A DNA stretch of 64,000 nt from Achromobacter sp. UMC71 (GTDB taxonomy: Bacteria; Pseudomonadota; Gammaproteobacteria; Burkholderiales; Burkholderiaceae_B), in NCBI RefSeq assembly GCF_014170305.1, contig NZ_LZZT01000010.1, positions 186,001 through 250,000 of the forward strand. The letters are read 5' to 3'. The notes under the pieces are model-generated. The model saw only the letters and a program-made list of their open reading frames with translations, ran no database searches and was not told where the DNA came from. Positions 45,402-54,236 of this stretch are shown here, one piece after another. Position 1 is the first letter of the stretch. Each line of letters starts with the position of its first letter. Position numbers and translations under genes: made by a program.

Positions 45402-45872
45402 ATGCGAGGCTATCTACATCTTCTGGCAGCCGCGGCGATTGCAACGCTGATTGCAGGCTGCGCGGCGACGGGCCATAACTTCGACCCCGGCAAGCTGTCT
45501 ACCCTGACCCCGGGACAGACGACGCTGGAAGAGGCCTCGCGGGCGCTGACGGCGCCGCCTGACAAGTTCTACAAACAGACCGACGGCACTTTCCTGGCCC
45601 TTTGGTCCTTCAAGATCACGTTTGTCGCGGACGGCCTGTACAGCCGTAAGGAAGCGCTGCTGCAGTTCGGCCCCGACGGCCGGCTGATGCGCCTTGTCGA
45701 CAGCACCAATATTCTGCTGGAACCCTGGGAACGCCAGAAATTGCTGGGCCCCGCCCCCGTGCCTGACGCCAGTCAGGAATGGGCGCAGCAGCCCGCGCCG
45801 GCGCCCCAGGTGGAGACGATCGTCATACCGGTGCCGGCGGCGCCGCCCGAGTCGACGCGCCAGGGGCTGTAA
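45402..45872 (+). CDS. Small lipoprotein, BamE/SmpA-like
   Basis: 156 residues from ATG 45402. A lipoprotein signal ends in LIAGC with Cys20. The following segment STLTPGQTTLEEASRALTAP resembles the first helix-turn of the BamE/SmpA fold, then GTFLALWSFK and SRKEALLQFGPDGRLMRLVD give beta strands. A Pro-rich tail follows. It sits only 29 bp after receptor copy 3, so is probably cotranscribed, which is unusual for an outer-membrane-type lipoprotein. Its role in taxis or motility is unknown. Confidence 0.8.
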   Translation: MRGYLHLLAAAAIATLIAGCAATGHNFDPGKLSTLTPGQTTLEEASRALTAPPDKFYKQTDGTFLALWSFKITFVADGLYSRKEALLQFGPDGRLMRLVDSTNILLEPWERQKLLGPAPVPDASQEWAQQPAPAPQVETIVIPVPAAPPESTRQGL

Positions 45873-46015
45873 CCCCCCGGTTTCCCGCGGAAAAGCGCCC
45901 TGGCCGCCACAGGCCAGGACGTACGTCGCCCTGATGCGTGCCCGTCCGGCCAGGATGGCGCGCCGGGGTGGTTTTTCATTTGGTCAGAGCAGTTCCTGAG
46001 GGATGGGGAAAGAAT

Positions 46016-47746
46016 ATGGAAGCGAGTCTCGAATCCGGTGCGAAGTCCGGCAAGGTCGGCAAGAAAAAGGCCGCGCGCGCGCCCAAAGTGAAACGCAAAC
46101 TGCGGCTGCGCGATGCCCGCGTCGGCACGATGCTGCTGTGGGTCATGGCGTTCTTCGCCGTGCTGATCGCAGCAGTGGGCGGCCTGGCCGCCTTCTTCCT
46201 GCAGCACAATTACGAATCCATCCGCGAGGTCAACGCGCTGACCGAACGCGCCAAGCAAGTGGAAGTGATCAACAGCGACATGCTGCGCGCCCGCGTCAGC
46301 CTGATGGTCGCGGCACGCCACCTGCAAGAATCCGGCTGGGGCAGCGGTGAGAACTCGGCCCGCGACGCGGCGGCGGCGCTGAAGGGCGCCACCGATCTGC
46401 TGACCGGCGTGCGTAGCCGCTTTGCCGATTTCCAGAAAAACATGCTGCAGGACGACACCGGCCGCCAGCTGTCGATGAACCTGGTGCGCCGCTACCGTTC
46501 GTACATCGACGACGGCGTGGACACCATGGTCGAGGCGCTGCGCAGCGAGGACTATTCCACCTTCTACATGGTCAACAATGAATACGGCACGCCCCGCAGC
46601 GCCGCGTTCATCGAGGCCATCAACGAATTCGGCAAGTACATTTCCGACCAGCAGCAAGCCACGATCGACCAGGCCGAGACCAACTTCAACCGCGCCATGA
46701 TCGCGGTGGGCGTCGCCGTGGGCCTGGCTTTGGTGCTGATGGTGTTCTGCCGGGTGCTGTTCGGCCGCCTGGTGGTACGCCCGCTGGTCGAAGCCGGCCA
46801 GCATTTCGACAAGATCGCCGCGGGCGATCTGACCAGCCGCGTCGAAGTGCGTTCGCACAACGAAATCGGCCAGCTGTTCGCCGCGCTCAAGCGTATGCAG
46901 GAAAGCCTGACTCGCACGGTGGCGACCGTGCGCCGTGGTGTGGACGAGATCACGGTGGGTTCGCGCGAGATCTCGGCGGGTAACACCGACCTGTCCAGTC
47001 GTACCGAAGAGCAGGCGGCCTCGCTGGAAGAGACCGCGGCCTCGATGGAAGAGCTGGCTTCGACCGTGAAGCAGAACGCCGACAACGCGCGCCAAGCCAA
47101 TCAGCTGGCCGCCAGCGCGTCGGACGTGGCCGAGCGCGGCGGTTCGGCGGTGGCCGAGGTGGTCAACACGATGCAGGGCATTTCTGCCAGCTCGCGCAAG
47201 ATCTCGGAAATCGTGTCGGTGATCGACGGCATCGCGTTCCAGACCAACATCCTGGCGCTGAACGCGGCGGTGGAAGCCGCGCGCGCCGGCGAGCAAGGCA
47301 AGGGCTTTGCGGTGGTGGCGGGCGAAGTGCGCTCGCTGGCCCAGCGCAGCGCGCAGGCGGCCAAGGAAATCAAGGGCTTGATCGAGGATTCGGTGACCAA
47401 GGTCGGCGCCGGTTCGCAGCAGGTGGAACGCGCTGGCTCGACGATGCAGGAGATCGTGGCGTCCGTGAAGCGCGTGACGGACATCATGGGCGAGATCTCG
47501 GCGGCCTCGGAAGAGCAGTCCAGCGGGATCGACCAGGTCAACCGCGCGGTCTCGCAGATGGACGAAGTGACGCAGCAGAATGCGGCGCTGGTGGAAGAGG
47601 CGGCCGCCGCGGCAGGCTCCTTGCAGGAACAGGCGCAACGCCTGGCCGAAGCGGTGGCGGTGTTCAAGATCAACGCGGGCGAAGTGATCGAAGTGCCCGC
47701 GCACCAACTGGGCGGCTACCAGGCCCCCACGCTGACGCAGGACTGA
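46016..47746 (+). CDS. Methyl-accepting chemotaxis protein, copy 4
   Basis: 576 residues from ATG 46016 (GGGGAAAG upstream). It starts with an unusually long basic cytoplasmic segment of about 35 residues (KVGKKKAARAPKVKRKLRLR) before the first membrane helix. The periplasmic helical domain (SIREVNALTERAKQVEVINS) spans about 60-215, then membrane helix, HAMP and signalling domain. It ends in LGGYQAPTLTQD without the pentapeptide. Bases 47011-47676 read as identical to 16967-17632 of copy 1. Confidence 0.95.
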   Translation: MEASLESGAKSGKVGKKKAARAPKVKRKLRLRDARVGTMLLWVMAFFAVLIAAVGGLAAFFLQHNYESIREVNALTERAKQVEVINSDMLRARVSLMVAARHLQESGWGSGENSARDAAAALKGATDLLTGVRSRFADFQKNMLQDDTGRQLSMNLVRRYRSYIDDGVDTMVEALRSEDYSTFYMVNNEYGTPRSAAFIEAINEFGKYISDQQQATIDQAETNFNRAMIAVGVAVGLALVLMVFCRVLFGRLVVRPLVEAGQHFDKIAAGDLTSRVEVRSHNEIGQLFAALKRMQESLTRTVATVRRGVDEITVGSREISAGNTDLSSRTEEQAASLEETAASMEELASTVKQNADNARQANQLAASASDVAERGGSAVAEVVNTMQGISASSRKISEIVSVIDGIAFQTNILALNAAVEAARAGEQGKGFAVVAGEVRSLAQRSAQAAKEIKGLIEDSVTKVGAGSQQVERAGSTMQEIVASVKRVTDIMGEISAASEEQSSGIDQVNRAVSQMDEVTQQNAALVEEAAAAAGSLQEQAQRLAEAVAVFKINAGEVIEVPAHQLGGYQAPTLTQD

Positions 47747-47781
47747 TGCTCCGGCGGGGCTTGGCGCCCCGGCGGAAAATG

Positions 47782-47802
47782 GCGCGGCCCCACGGGCCGC
47801 GC
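47782..47802 (+). terminator. GC-rich hairpin after receptor copy 4
   Basis: Nine-bp stem GCGCGGCCC / GGGCCGCGC with a three-base loop, downstream of the receptor stop and upstream of the aer promoter. No T-run follows. Confidence 0.4.
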
Positions 47803-47854
47803 ACCTGCCGACCCGGCGCCCGCACGCGGCCGCCGGGTCAAATGCTATTGGGCG

Positions 47855-47881
47855 TTAAGTTTTCGAAAATATTGTCGTTAA
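47855..47881 (+). promoter_or_regulatory. Sigma-28 promoter of aer
   Basis: TTAAGTTT, 11 bases, GTCGTTAA: one mismatch in the -35 octamer and two in the -10 octamer against TAAAGTTT-N11-GCCGATAA, exact spacing. It lies in an AT-rich patch 69 bp before the aer start. Confidence 0.78.
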
Positions 47882-47950
47882 TGACAATAACGCATGGAAC
47901 CTGGCCGGTGAACAGGTCGCTGCGCTATACGATGTAACCGGAGACAAGCT

Positions 47951-49546
47951 GTGCGCGTAAACCTTCCAATCAACGATGTGGAAACCAAGCTGCGCGAGGA
48001 TCAATACCTGATCTCGCGCACGGACACCAAGGGCCGCATCCTCTACGCGAATCCGGCGTTCGTCGAAGTCAGCGGATTCTCGCGCGAGGAGCTGATCGGC
48101 AAGGCCCACAACATTGTCCGCCATCCCGACATGCCGCCCGAGGCCTACGAAGACCTCTGGCAGACGCTGGAGGCTGGCGAATCGTGGCTGGGCCTGGTCA
48201 AGAACCGCCGCAAGGACGGGGGCTACTACTGGGTGCTGGCCAATGCCACGCCTATCGTCGAGAACGGCGAAGTGGTGGCGTATTCGTCGGTGCGCGTGCG
48301 TCCCAGCGAAGACCAGATCGAGATGGCCGAGGAACTGTACGCGCGCATTCGCGAAGGCCGCGCCCGCGGCGTCCGGATCGTGCGCGGCCGCCCGGTGCGG
48401 GCCGGCTGGCGCCGCAGCCTGGGCCTGCTGGCCTTTCCGTTCCAGCGCAACGTGCGCAGCCGGATGTTCCGCCATGCGCTGCTGTCTTCGGGCATTGTCG
48501 TGGCGGCGGGCGCCTACGGCCTGCGCGCCAATTGGGACACGCTGGACGCCACGGGAGCCGGCCTGGCCTGCGGCCTGATCGCGCTGGGCGTGGCCGGCAT
48601 CTTCGGCCTGGGCTGGAGCCTGTGCCGTTCGCTGCTGGACCCGATGGTCGACGCCGCCAATATGGCGCGCCAGGTCGCGGCCGGCAACCTCACCACGCAG
48701 ATCGTGGCGGACTCGGACGACGAAGTCGGCAGCCTGAAATTTTCGCTGGAAGTCATGCGCAAGAGCCTGGTCGGCATTGCCCAGGACGTGTACCGCGGCA
48801 TCGACGGCACGACGCAGGCCGCCGTGCACATCGCCCGCGGCAATCAGGAGCTGGCGGGCCGCACCGAAGGCCAGGCGGCCTCGCTGCAGCAGACCGCCGC
48901 CAGCATGGAGCAGTTGACGTCCACCGTGCGCCAGAACGCCGACAACGCGCGCCAGGCCAACCAACTGGCCGCCAGCAGCATGGATGTGGCGCGGCGCGGC
49001 GGCGTGGCGGTGGGTCAGGTCGTGAGCACCATGCACGGCATCTCGGACAGCTCGCGCAAGATCGTCGACATCGTCAGCATCATCGAGGGCATCGCGTTCC
49101 AGACCAACATCCTGGCGCTGAACGCAGCCGTGGAGGCGGCGCGCGCGGGCGAGTCCGGCAAGGGCTTCGCGGTGGTGGCGGGCGAGGTCCGCAGCCTGGC
49201 GCAGAAGAGCGCCCAGGCGGCCAAGGAGATCAAGGGCCTGATCGAGGATTCGGTCGAGCGTGTCACCGAAGGCTCGGCCCAGGCCGAGCAGGCCGGCGCT
49301 ACGATGGAAGAGATTGTGGCAGCGGTGCACCGCGTGACGGACATCATCGGCGAGATTTCGCAGGCCTCGCAGGAGCAGTCCAGCGGCATCGAGCAGGTGG
49401 ATACGGCGGTCTCGCAGATGGATGTGATGACCGTGCAGAACACCGCATTGGTACAGGAACTGGGCGGCGCGGTGCTGCAGTTGGGCAACCAGTCGGGGGC
49501 CTTGCGCGAGACGATCCGGGTGTTCCGACTGACCGGGCAGCAGTAA
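47951..49546 (+). CDS. aer: Aerotaxis receptor Aer (PAS-containing chemoreceptor)
   Basis: 531 residues from a GTG at 47951. Residues about 10-125 are an Aer-type PAS domain that should bind FAD ([58 protein letters not shown]). A basic F1 linker leads to a short hydrophobic hairpin (about 175-225), HAMP, then the signalling domain with [20 protein letters not shown]. It reports redox or oxygen state. Unlike the four transmembrane receptors, its signalling domain is clearly diverged at DNA level. It has its own sigma-28 promoter. Confidence 0.95.
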   Translation: MRVNLPINDVETKLREDQYLISRTDTKGRILYANPAFVEVSGFSREELIGKAHNIVRHPDMPPEAYEDLWQTLEAGESWLGLVKNRRKDGGYYWVLANATPIVENGEVVAYSSVRVRPSEDQIEMAEELYARIREGRARGVRIVRGRPVRAGWRRSLGLLAFPFQRNVRSRMFRHALLSSGIVVAAGAYGLRANWDTLDATGAGLACGLIALGVAGIFGLGWSLCRSLLDPMVDAANMARQVAAGNLTTQIVADSDDEVGSLKFSLEVMRKSLVGIAQDVYRGIDGTTQAAVHIARGNQELAGRTEGQAASLQQTAASMEQLTSTVRQNADNARQANQLAASSMDVARRGGVAVGQVVSTMHGISDSSRKIVDIVSIIEGIAFQTNILALNAAVEAARAGESGKGFAVVAGEVRSLAQKSAQAAKEIKGLIEDSVERVTEGSAQAEQAGATMEEIVAAVHRVTDIIGEISQASQEQSSGIEQVDTAVSQMDVMTVQNTALVQELGGAVLQLGNQSGALRETIRVFRLTGQQ

Positions 49547-49561
49547 CGCGCGGCGGAGCAC

Positions 49562-49601
49562 GCCATGAAAAAACCGGCCCTATGGCCTTTTTTTTCATGG
49601 C
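49562..49601. terminator. Bidirectional terminator between aer and fliR
   Basis: GCCATGAAAAAACCGGCC and its complement flank a CTAT loop, with a run of A on one side and T on the other. It serves the convergent aer and fliR transcripts. Confidence 0.85.
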
Positions 49602-49642
49602 GTGCCGGATCGGCCTGGCCGTCCAGGGCCTGTCAACAGGCC

Positions 49643-50431
49643 CTAGCGTCCGGCCAGCGCATCGGCCACTCGGCTCATCGCGGACAGGCCGGATTCGAAC
49701 AGCGCTTCCAGGAACGGGCCGGAATTGGGCAGCACCACGGTCAGCAGCACCACGCCCACGATCAGGCTGACGGGAAAGCCCACTGAGAACACCGACAACT
49801 GCGGCGAGGCGCGGTTCAGGATGCCCATGGCCAGGTTGATCGTCAGCAGCGCGCAGATCAGCGGCAGCGCCAGCAGCAGGCCGGAGACGAACACGGTCTT
49901 GCCCCATTCCACCACCACGCCCCAGCCGTTCTGGTGCAACTGGACGGCCGCCACCGGCAGCGTGTCGAACGAACGCACCAGCGCGGCCAGCACCAGCAGA
50001 TGTCCGTCCAGCGCCAGAAAGGTCAGCATGGCCACGATGTTGAACAGGCGCGACAGCACGGCGGTGTTGGCGCCGGTGCTGGGGTCGAAGAAAGACGCGA
50101 ACGACAGACCCATCTGCAGGCCGACGAATTCACCGGCCGTCTGCGCCGCGGCGAACACCAGGCGCATGGTAAAGCCCATCGCGATGCCGATCAGCACCTG
50201 CTGCATCACCATCCACAAGCCGGCGAACGAGCCCGGGGCAATGGGCGGCACGGGATCCAGGGCGGGACTGATGGCCACGGCCAGGACGAACGCCAGGCCG
50301 ACCTTGACCTTGACCGGCACGGTAGATTCGGAGAAGAGGGGGGCGGTGCCGATCAGCGCCAGGATGCGCACGAACGGCCAGAGGAACTGGCCGATCCAGC
50401 CGTTGAGCTGTTCGAGCGTGAAGGCGAACAT
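49643..50431 (-). CDS. fliR: Flagellar export gate protein FliR
   Basis: 262 residues, about six hydrophobic segments (FLWPFVRILALIGTAPLF, VGLQMGLSFASFFDPSTGAN, TVFVSGLLLALPLICALLTI). These match FliR, the gate component with FliP and FliQ. It is the last gene of the leftward fliF-to-fliR run, 34 bp after fliQ. Confidence 0.97.
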   Translation of the reverse strand: MFAFTLEQLNGWIGQFLWPFVRILALIGTAPLFSESTVPVKVKVGLAFVLAVAISPALDPVPPIAPGSFAGLWMVMQQVLIGIAMGFTMRLVFAAAQTAGEFVGLQMGLSFASFFDPSTGANTAVLSRLFNIVAMLTFLALDGHLLVLAALVRSFDTLPVAAVQLHQNGWGVVVEWGKTVFVSGLLLALPLICALLTINLAMGILNRASPQLSVFSVGFPVSLIVGVVLLTVVLPNSGPFLEALFESGLSAMSRVADALAGR

Positions 50432-50465
50432 GAAGGCGCGTTCCTGAAGCCGGCGGCGCGGGCCG

Positions 50466-50735
50466 CTACGACACCAGGCCGGGAATCTGGCCGATGAGCT
50501 GGCGAATGTAGTCGACCATGATGCCGATGAGCCAGGGGCCCAGCAGCACCAGCACGCCGCACATGGCCAGCAGCTTCGGAATGAACGACAGCGTCATTTC
50601 GTTGATCTGGGTGGCCGCCTGGAAGATGCTGATGACCAGGCCCACGATCAGCGTGATGATCAGGAGCGGGCCGGCCATCGCCAGGGCGATCTTCATCGCC
50701 TGGTAGGTCATGGTCATGACGGTTTCAGCGGTCAT
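50466..50735 (-). CDS. fliQ: Flagellar export gate protein FliQ
   Basis: 89 residues with two membrane helices (AMKIALAMAGPLLIITLIVG and ATQINEMTLSFIPKLLAMCG nearby), the invariant FliQ size and pattern. It follows fliP by 16 bp. Confidence 0.97.
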   Translation of the reverse strand: MTAETVMTMTYQAMKIALAMAGPLLIITLIVGLVISIFQAATQINEMTLSFIPKLLAMCGVLVLLGPWLIGIMVDYIRQLIGQIPGLVS

Positions 50736-50751
50736 GGCGATTTCCCCGGGG

Positions 50752-51540
50752 CTATTGGTAGAAGCTCTGGGCCAGCGAGCCCATGAGCAGGTTCCAGCCG
50801 TCGGCCAGCACGAACAGCATCAGCTTGAACGGCAGCGCCACCGTGACGGGCGGCACCATCATCATGCCCAGCGCCATCAGCACGCTGGCGACCACCAGGT
50901 CGATGATGAGGAACGGAATGAAAATGGTGAAGCCGATCTGGAACGCGGTCTTGAGTTCGCTGGTGATGAACGCCGGCACCAGGATGCGCAGCGGCACTTG
51001 CGACGGATCGTCCAGCGCCGGCTGCTTGGCCAGGTTGGCGAACAGCGACAGGTCGTTCTCGCGGGTCTGGTGCAGCATGAAGGTGCGCAGCGGACCGGCC
51101 GCGCGTTCAACGGCCGTCTCGAACTGGATCGTGCCTTCGGACAGAGGTTTATAGGCCTCGGCGTAGATCTTGTCGAAGACCGGCGACATCGTATAGAAGG
51201 TCAGGAACAGCGCCAGGCCGATCAGTACGTGGTTCGGCGGCGACATGGCGGTGCCCATGGCGCTGCGCAGAAGGCCCAGCACGATGATGATGCGGGTGAA
51301 GCCGGTCATCATGAGCAACGCCGCCGGCAGGAACGACAGCGACGTCATCAACAGCAGCGTCTGCATGCTGAGCGAATAGGTCTCCGAGCCGTTCGGGCCC
51401 GGGGTCGCGGTCAGCGCCGGCAGCGTGGCCTGGGCGACGACGCCGGCCGGAAACAGGGCCAGGCCCAGCAGCGCGGCGGCGCCCACCATGGGCAACAGGC
51501 TGCGGCGGACGCGGGGGGAGGTGCTGCTCGGCAAGCTCAT
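50752..51540 (-). CDS. fliP: Flagellar export gate protein FliP
   Basis: 262 residues with a cleavable signal peptide (to about residue 37), as in other FliP. Signatures: [40 protein letters not shown], and the C-terminal [20 protein letters not shown]. It forms the export pore with FliQ and FliR. Confidence 0.98.
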   Translation of the reverse strand: MSLPSSTSPRVRRSLLPMVGAAALLGLALFPAGVVAQATLPALTATPGPNGSETYSLSMQTLLLMTSLSFLPAALLMMTGFTRIIIVLGLLRSAMGTAMSPPNHVLIGLALFLTFYTMSPVFDKIYAEAYKPLSEGTIQFETAVERAAGPLRTFMLHQTRENDLSLFANLAKQPALDDPSQVPLRILVPAFITSELKTAFQIGFTIFIPFLIIDLVVASVLMALGMMMVPPVTVALPFKLMLFVLADGWNLLMGSLAQSFYQ

Positions 51541-51563
51541 GGTCAGGGGAATACGCGCGCCGT

Positions 51564-51887
51564 CTAGCGGCGCTTGAGCGCCTGGCCCAGCTTGGCCGCG
51601 AAGGCGGCGGCGGGCAAGGGCGCGGCCTGCGGCAGTTCGCCGGCAGGCAGGGTATGCAGGGGGGTGATCTGGCCGGGGCTGACGCCCACGACCACCCAGG
51701 TGTTCTCGATCTCGACCACGACGATGCTCTGCCGTGCGCCCACCGGCATGCTGGCGACCTGCTTGAGCAGGTTGCCGCCGCCGCGCTGCGTGAGGCCGGC
51801 GCGGCGCGCCATCCAGGCCGCGGCCAGGATGGCTGCCAGCACCAGCACCAGGCCGATGATGACGCGCAGCAGGGCGGAGTCGTTCAT
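51564..51887 (-). CDS. fliO: Flagellar assembly protein FliO
   Basis: 107 residues: a membrane helix near the N-terminus ([20 protein letters not shown]), then a short beta-rich cytoplasmic domain ([37 protein letters not shown]). This is the FliO pattern; it helps assemble the FliP ring. Confidence 0.93.
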   Translation of the reverse strand: MNDSALLRVIIGLVLVLAAILAAAWMARRAGLTQRGGGNLLKQVASMPVGARQSIVVVEIENTWVVVGVSPGQITPLHTLPAGELPQAAPLPAAAFAAKLGQALKRR

Positions 51888-51900
51888 GGCTGGCGACGCG

Positions 51901-52455
51901 TCAACGGCGGTTGTTCAGGCGGTTGATGCGTTCGGACGGCGTGATGATGTCGGTCAGGCGGATACCGTACTTGTCTTCCACGACCACCACTTCGCCCTGG
52001 GCGATCAGGTAGCCGTTCACGAAGATGTCCATCGGCTCGCCGGCCAGGCCGTCCAGTTCCACCACCGAGCCTTGGCCCAGCTGCAGCAGGTTCTTGATGG
52101 TCAGGCGGGTACGGCCCAGTTCCACCGTCAGCTGGACGGGAACGTCCATGATCAGGTCGATGTCGGTGCCGGCGCCGGGCGCGGCGCCCGCGAGCGGCTT
52201 GAACACCGATTGCGCGGCTGATTGGGCGGCCGGCGATCCGGCGGCCGGCGCGGCGGGGGCCGGCGCCGCCGGAGCAGGCGCGGCAGCGGCGGGCGGCGTG
52301 GCGGCAGTCTGTTCAGCCATGGCGGCGGCCCAGTCGTCCTGGGGCTTCAGGCCGTCCGCCTGGGTGGGCGGATTGGCGCGGGATTGTTCGGCGAGCGCGT
52401 CGGCCCAGTCGTCGGCCGGGGACGAGCCAGTGCCGGGCTCGTTCTTGTCAGTCAT
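51901..52455 (-). CDS. fliN: Motor switch protein FliN with duplicated N-terminal motif
   Basis: 184 residues from ATG 52455, overlapping the fliM end by eight bases; a longer frame inside fliM is not supported. The C-terminal SpoA domain (DIDLIMDVPVQLTVELGRTR, GSVVELDGLAGEPMDIFVNG, DKYGIRLTDIITPSERINRL) is standard. The N-terminus has two copies of an acidic-Trp motif, DDWADALAEQ (15-24) and DDWAAAMAEQ (40-49); E. coli FliN has one equivalent. An Ala/Pro linker separates it from the SpoA domain. It is 40-50 residues longer than E. coli FliN. Confidence 0.97.
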   Translation of the reverse strand: MTDKNEPGTGSSPADDWADALAEQSRANPPTQADGLKPQDDWAAAMAEQTAATPPAAAAPAPAAPAPAAPAAGSPAAQSAAQSVFKPLAGAAPGAGTDIDLIMDVPVQLTVELGRTRLTIKNLLQLGQGSVVELDGLAGEPMDIFVNGYLIAQGEVVVVEDKYGIRLTDIITPSERINRLNNRR

Positions 52456-53455
52456 GGTCGGGGGCCTCGTTTGATTCGGTATCGTAGGTAAACATGTTTT
52501 GCACGCGCAGGGCGTACTGGCCATTGAAGACGCCGTAGCCGCATTCCATCAGCGGCACGCCATCGACGTTGGCGATGATGGTTTGCGGCACATCCACGGG
52601 CAGGATGTCGCCGACCTTCATGTGCATCAGTTCGCGGATGCTGGAAGGAATGCGCGCGAATTCGGCGACCACGTCGATGTCGGCGCTGCGCACCTGGCGC
52701 GACAGCTGCTGCGACCAGCGCTGGTCTACTTCTTCCAGCGTAGTTTCCTGCAGCGGCCGCGTCAGCAGATCGCGCACCGGCTCGATCATGGAGTAGGGCA
52801 GGCAGATGTTCAGGTCGCCGCCGGTCGCGCCGAATTCGATGTGGAACGAGGTGACGACCACCACTTCATTGTTGCCGGTGATGCTGGCGAACTTGGTGTG
52901 CATCTCCGAGCGTACGTAGTCGAACTCGATCGGATAGACGGGGTCCCAGGACTTGCCGTAGCTTTCCAGGGTCAGGTTGAGCAAGCGCCGGATGATGCGC
53001 TGTTCGGTGGTGGTGAAGTCCCGGCCTTCGACGCGCGTGTGGTAGCGGCCATCGCCGCCAAACAGGCTGTCGATCACCAGGAACACCAGGTTCGGGTCGT
53101 ACGTGAACAGGGCCGTGCCGCGCAGCGGCTTCATCTGGACCATGTTCAGGTTGCTCGGCACGGGCAGGTTGCGCTCGAAGTCCGCGTACTTCTGGATCTT
53201 GATGGAGCCGACTGTGATGTCGGCGCTGCGGCGCATGAAGTTCAACAGCACGCTGCGCATCTGGCGCGCGAAACGCTCGTTGATGAGCTCCAGCGTCTGC
53301 ATGCGCCGGCGCACCACGCGGTCCGGCGAGCTCAGGTCATAGGCGCGGGCGCCGTCGCTGGTGCCCGCGGATTCCTTTTTGCTGTCGCTCTCGCCCGTGA
53401 CGCCGGCAAGCAGCGCGTCGACTTCGTCCTGCGAAAGAAACGCCTCGTAGGCCAT
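52448..53455 (-). CDS. fliM: Motor switch protein FliM
   Basis: 335 residues. The N-terminal CheY-P-binding motif LSQDEVDALLAGVTG (7-21) is intact. The middle domain (LELINERFARQMRSVLLNFM; MKPLRGTALFTYDPNLVFLV) and the C-terminal SpoA domain (HMKVGDILPVDVPQTIIANV) follow. It starts 2 bp after fliL. Confidence 0.98.
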   Translation of the reverse strand: MAYEAFLSQDEVDALLAGVTGESDSKKESAGTSDGARAYDLSSPDRVVRRRMQTLELINERFARQMRSVLLNFMRRSADITVGSIKIQKYADFERNLPVPSNLNMVQMKPLRGTALFTYDPNLVFLVIDSLFGGDGRYHTRVEGRDFTTTEQRIIRRLLNLTLESYGKSWDPVYPIEFDYVRSEMHTKFASITGNNEVVVVTSFHIEFGATGGDLNICLPYSMIEPVRDLLTRPLQETTLEEVDQRWSQQLSRQVRSADIDVVAEFARIPSSIRELMHMKVGDILPVDVPQTIIANVDGVPLMECGYGVFNGQYALRVQNMFTYDTESNEAPDHD

Positions 53456-53457
53456 GC

Positions 53458-54066
53458 TTATTGCACCACGAACGCCGTGAACAGTACGTCGGTGACATAC
53501 TGGCCGTCCGGCAGGGGCGAGAACGGGCGGTTGACGGCTTGCTTGATGGCGTTGGCCATGTCGGTCTTGCCTTGCTGGGTCTGCACGCCGGTGGGCGACT
53601 GCGACGACAGCACCATCAGGATGCGGCTACGCACTTCAGGCATGTACTTTTCCAGGCGCACGCGGGTCTGCTCGTCGCTGACGCGCAAGGTCAGGCCGAC
53701 GTGCATGATGCGTTCGGTGTCGGGGTTCTGCAGCGTCACCGTGAAGGCTTCGATCGGCACGAAGATCGGCGCGGGGACCGCCGCCGGGGTGGCGGGCGGC
53801 GCGACGAACGTGGTCGGCGTGGCTTGCGGGCCGGCACCGGGCTGGCCAGGCTGGCCGCCGGGAGTCTGGCCGACGCCCAGTTGCACCGGCGCGCCGCCTT
53901 GCGGCTGCATGCGCTGCGTGATGAACCAGGTCGCGCCCGCGCTGGCGGCGGCCACGAGCAGCAGCACCAGGATCATGAGCAACGGGCGAAGAATGCGGCC
54001 GATGCCGCCAGAACGAGTCGGAAGCGGGCCGCGCGGCGGCATGGTTGTGGGTTTGGAAGTCGCCAT
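53458..54066 (-). CDS. fliL: Flagellar basal body-associated protein FliL
   Basis: 202 residues: short cytoplasmic start, one membrane helix (about 27-49, LLMILVLLLVAAASAGATWF), a Pro/Gly/Gln-rich linker, then the periplasmic domain (PIFVPIEAFTVTLQNPDTER, LEKYMPEVRSRILMVLSSQS) ending YVTDVLFTAFVVQ. It supports stator function. A 170-bp gap separates it from fliK, so a separate promoter for fliLMNOPQR is possible. Confidence 0.96.
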   Translation of the reverse strand: MATSKPTTMPPRGPLPTRSGGIGRILRPLLMILVLLLVAAASAGATWFITQRMQPQGGAPVQLGVGQTPGGQPGQPGAGPQATPTTFVAPPATPAAVPAPIFVPIEAFTVTLQNPDTERIMHVGLTLRVSDEQTRVRLEKYMPEVRSRILMVLSSQSPTGVQTQQGKTDMANAIKQAVNRPFSPLPDGQYVTDVLFTAFVVQ

Positions 54067-54236
54067 CTCGGTGTCGATGCGTGTTTTGCCGCTGATGAAA
54101 ACGGATTCTTAGTGGATGAAAGCATTCTGCCCGAAATCACGCTCCGGCTTGGAGGCGAAAAACAGGGCGAAAGCCGCGTATCTCAAGCTATTGCTGCACC
54201 GCCCGCAACCGTTGCCGGCTGCGGGCCGCGGGATTG

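Noticed and set aside
42457..45444. 995-residue open frame opposite receptor copies 2 and 3
   Set aside because: Antisense of receptor coding sequence. Its repeated blocks only mirror the repeated signalling domains; codon bias favours the plus strand.
47855..47935. Small frame before aer as a gene
   Set aside because: It overlaps the sigma-28 promoter and has no coding character.
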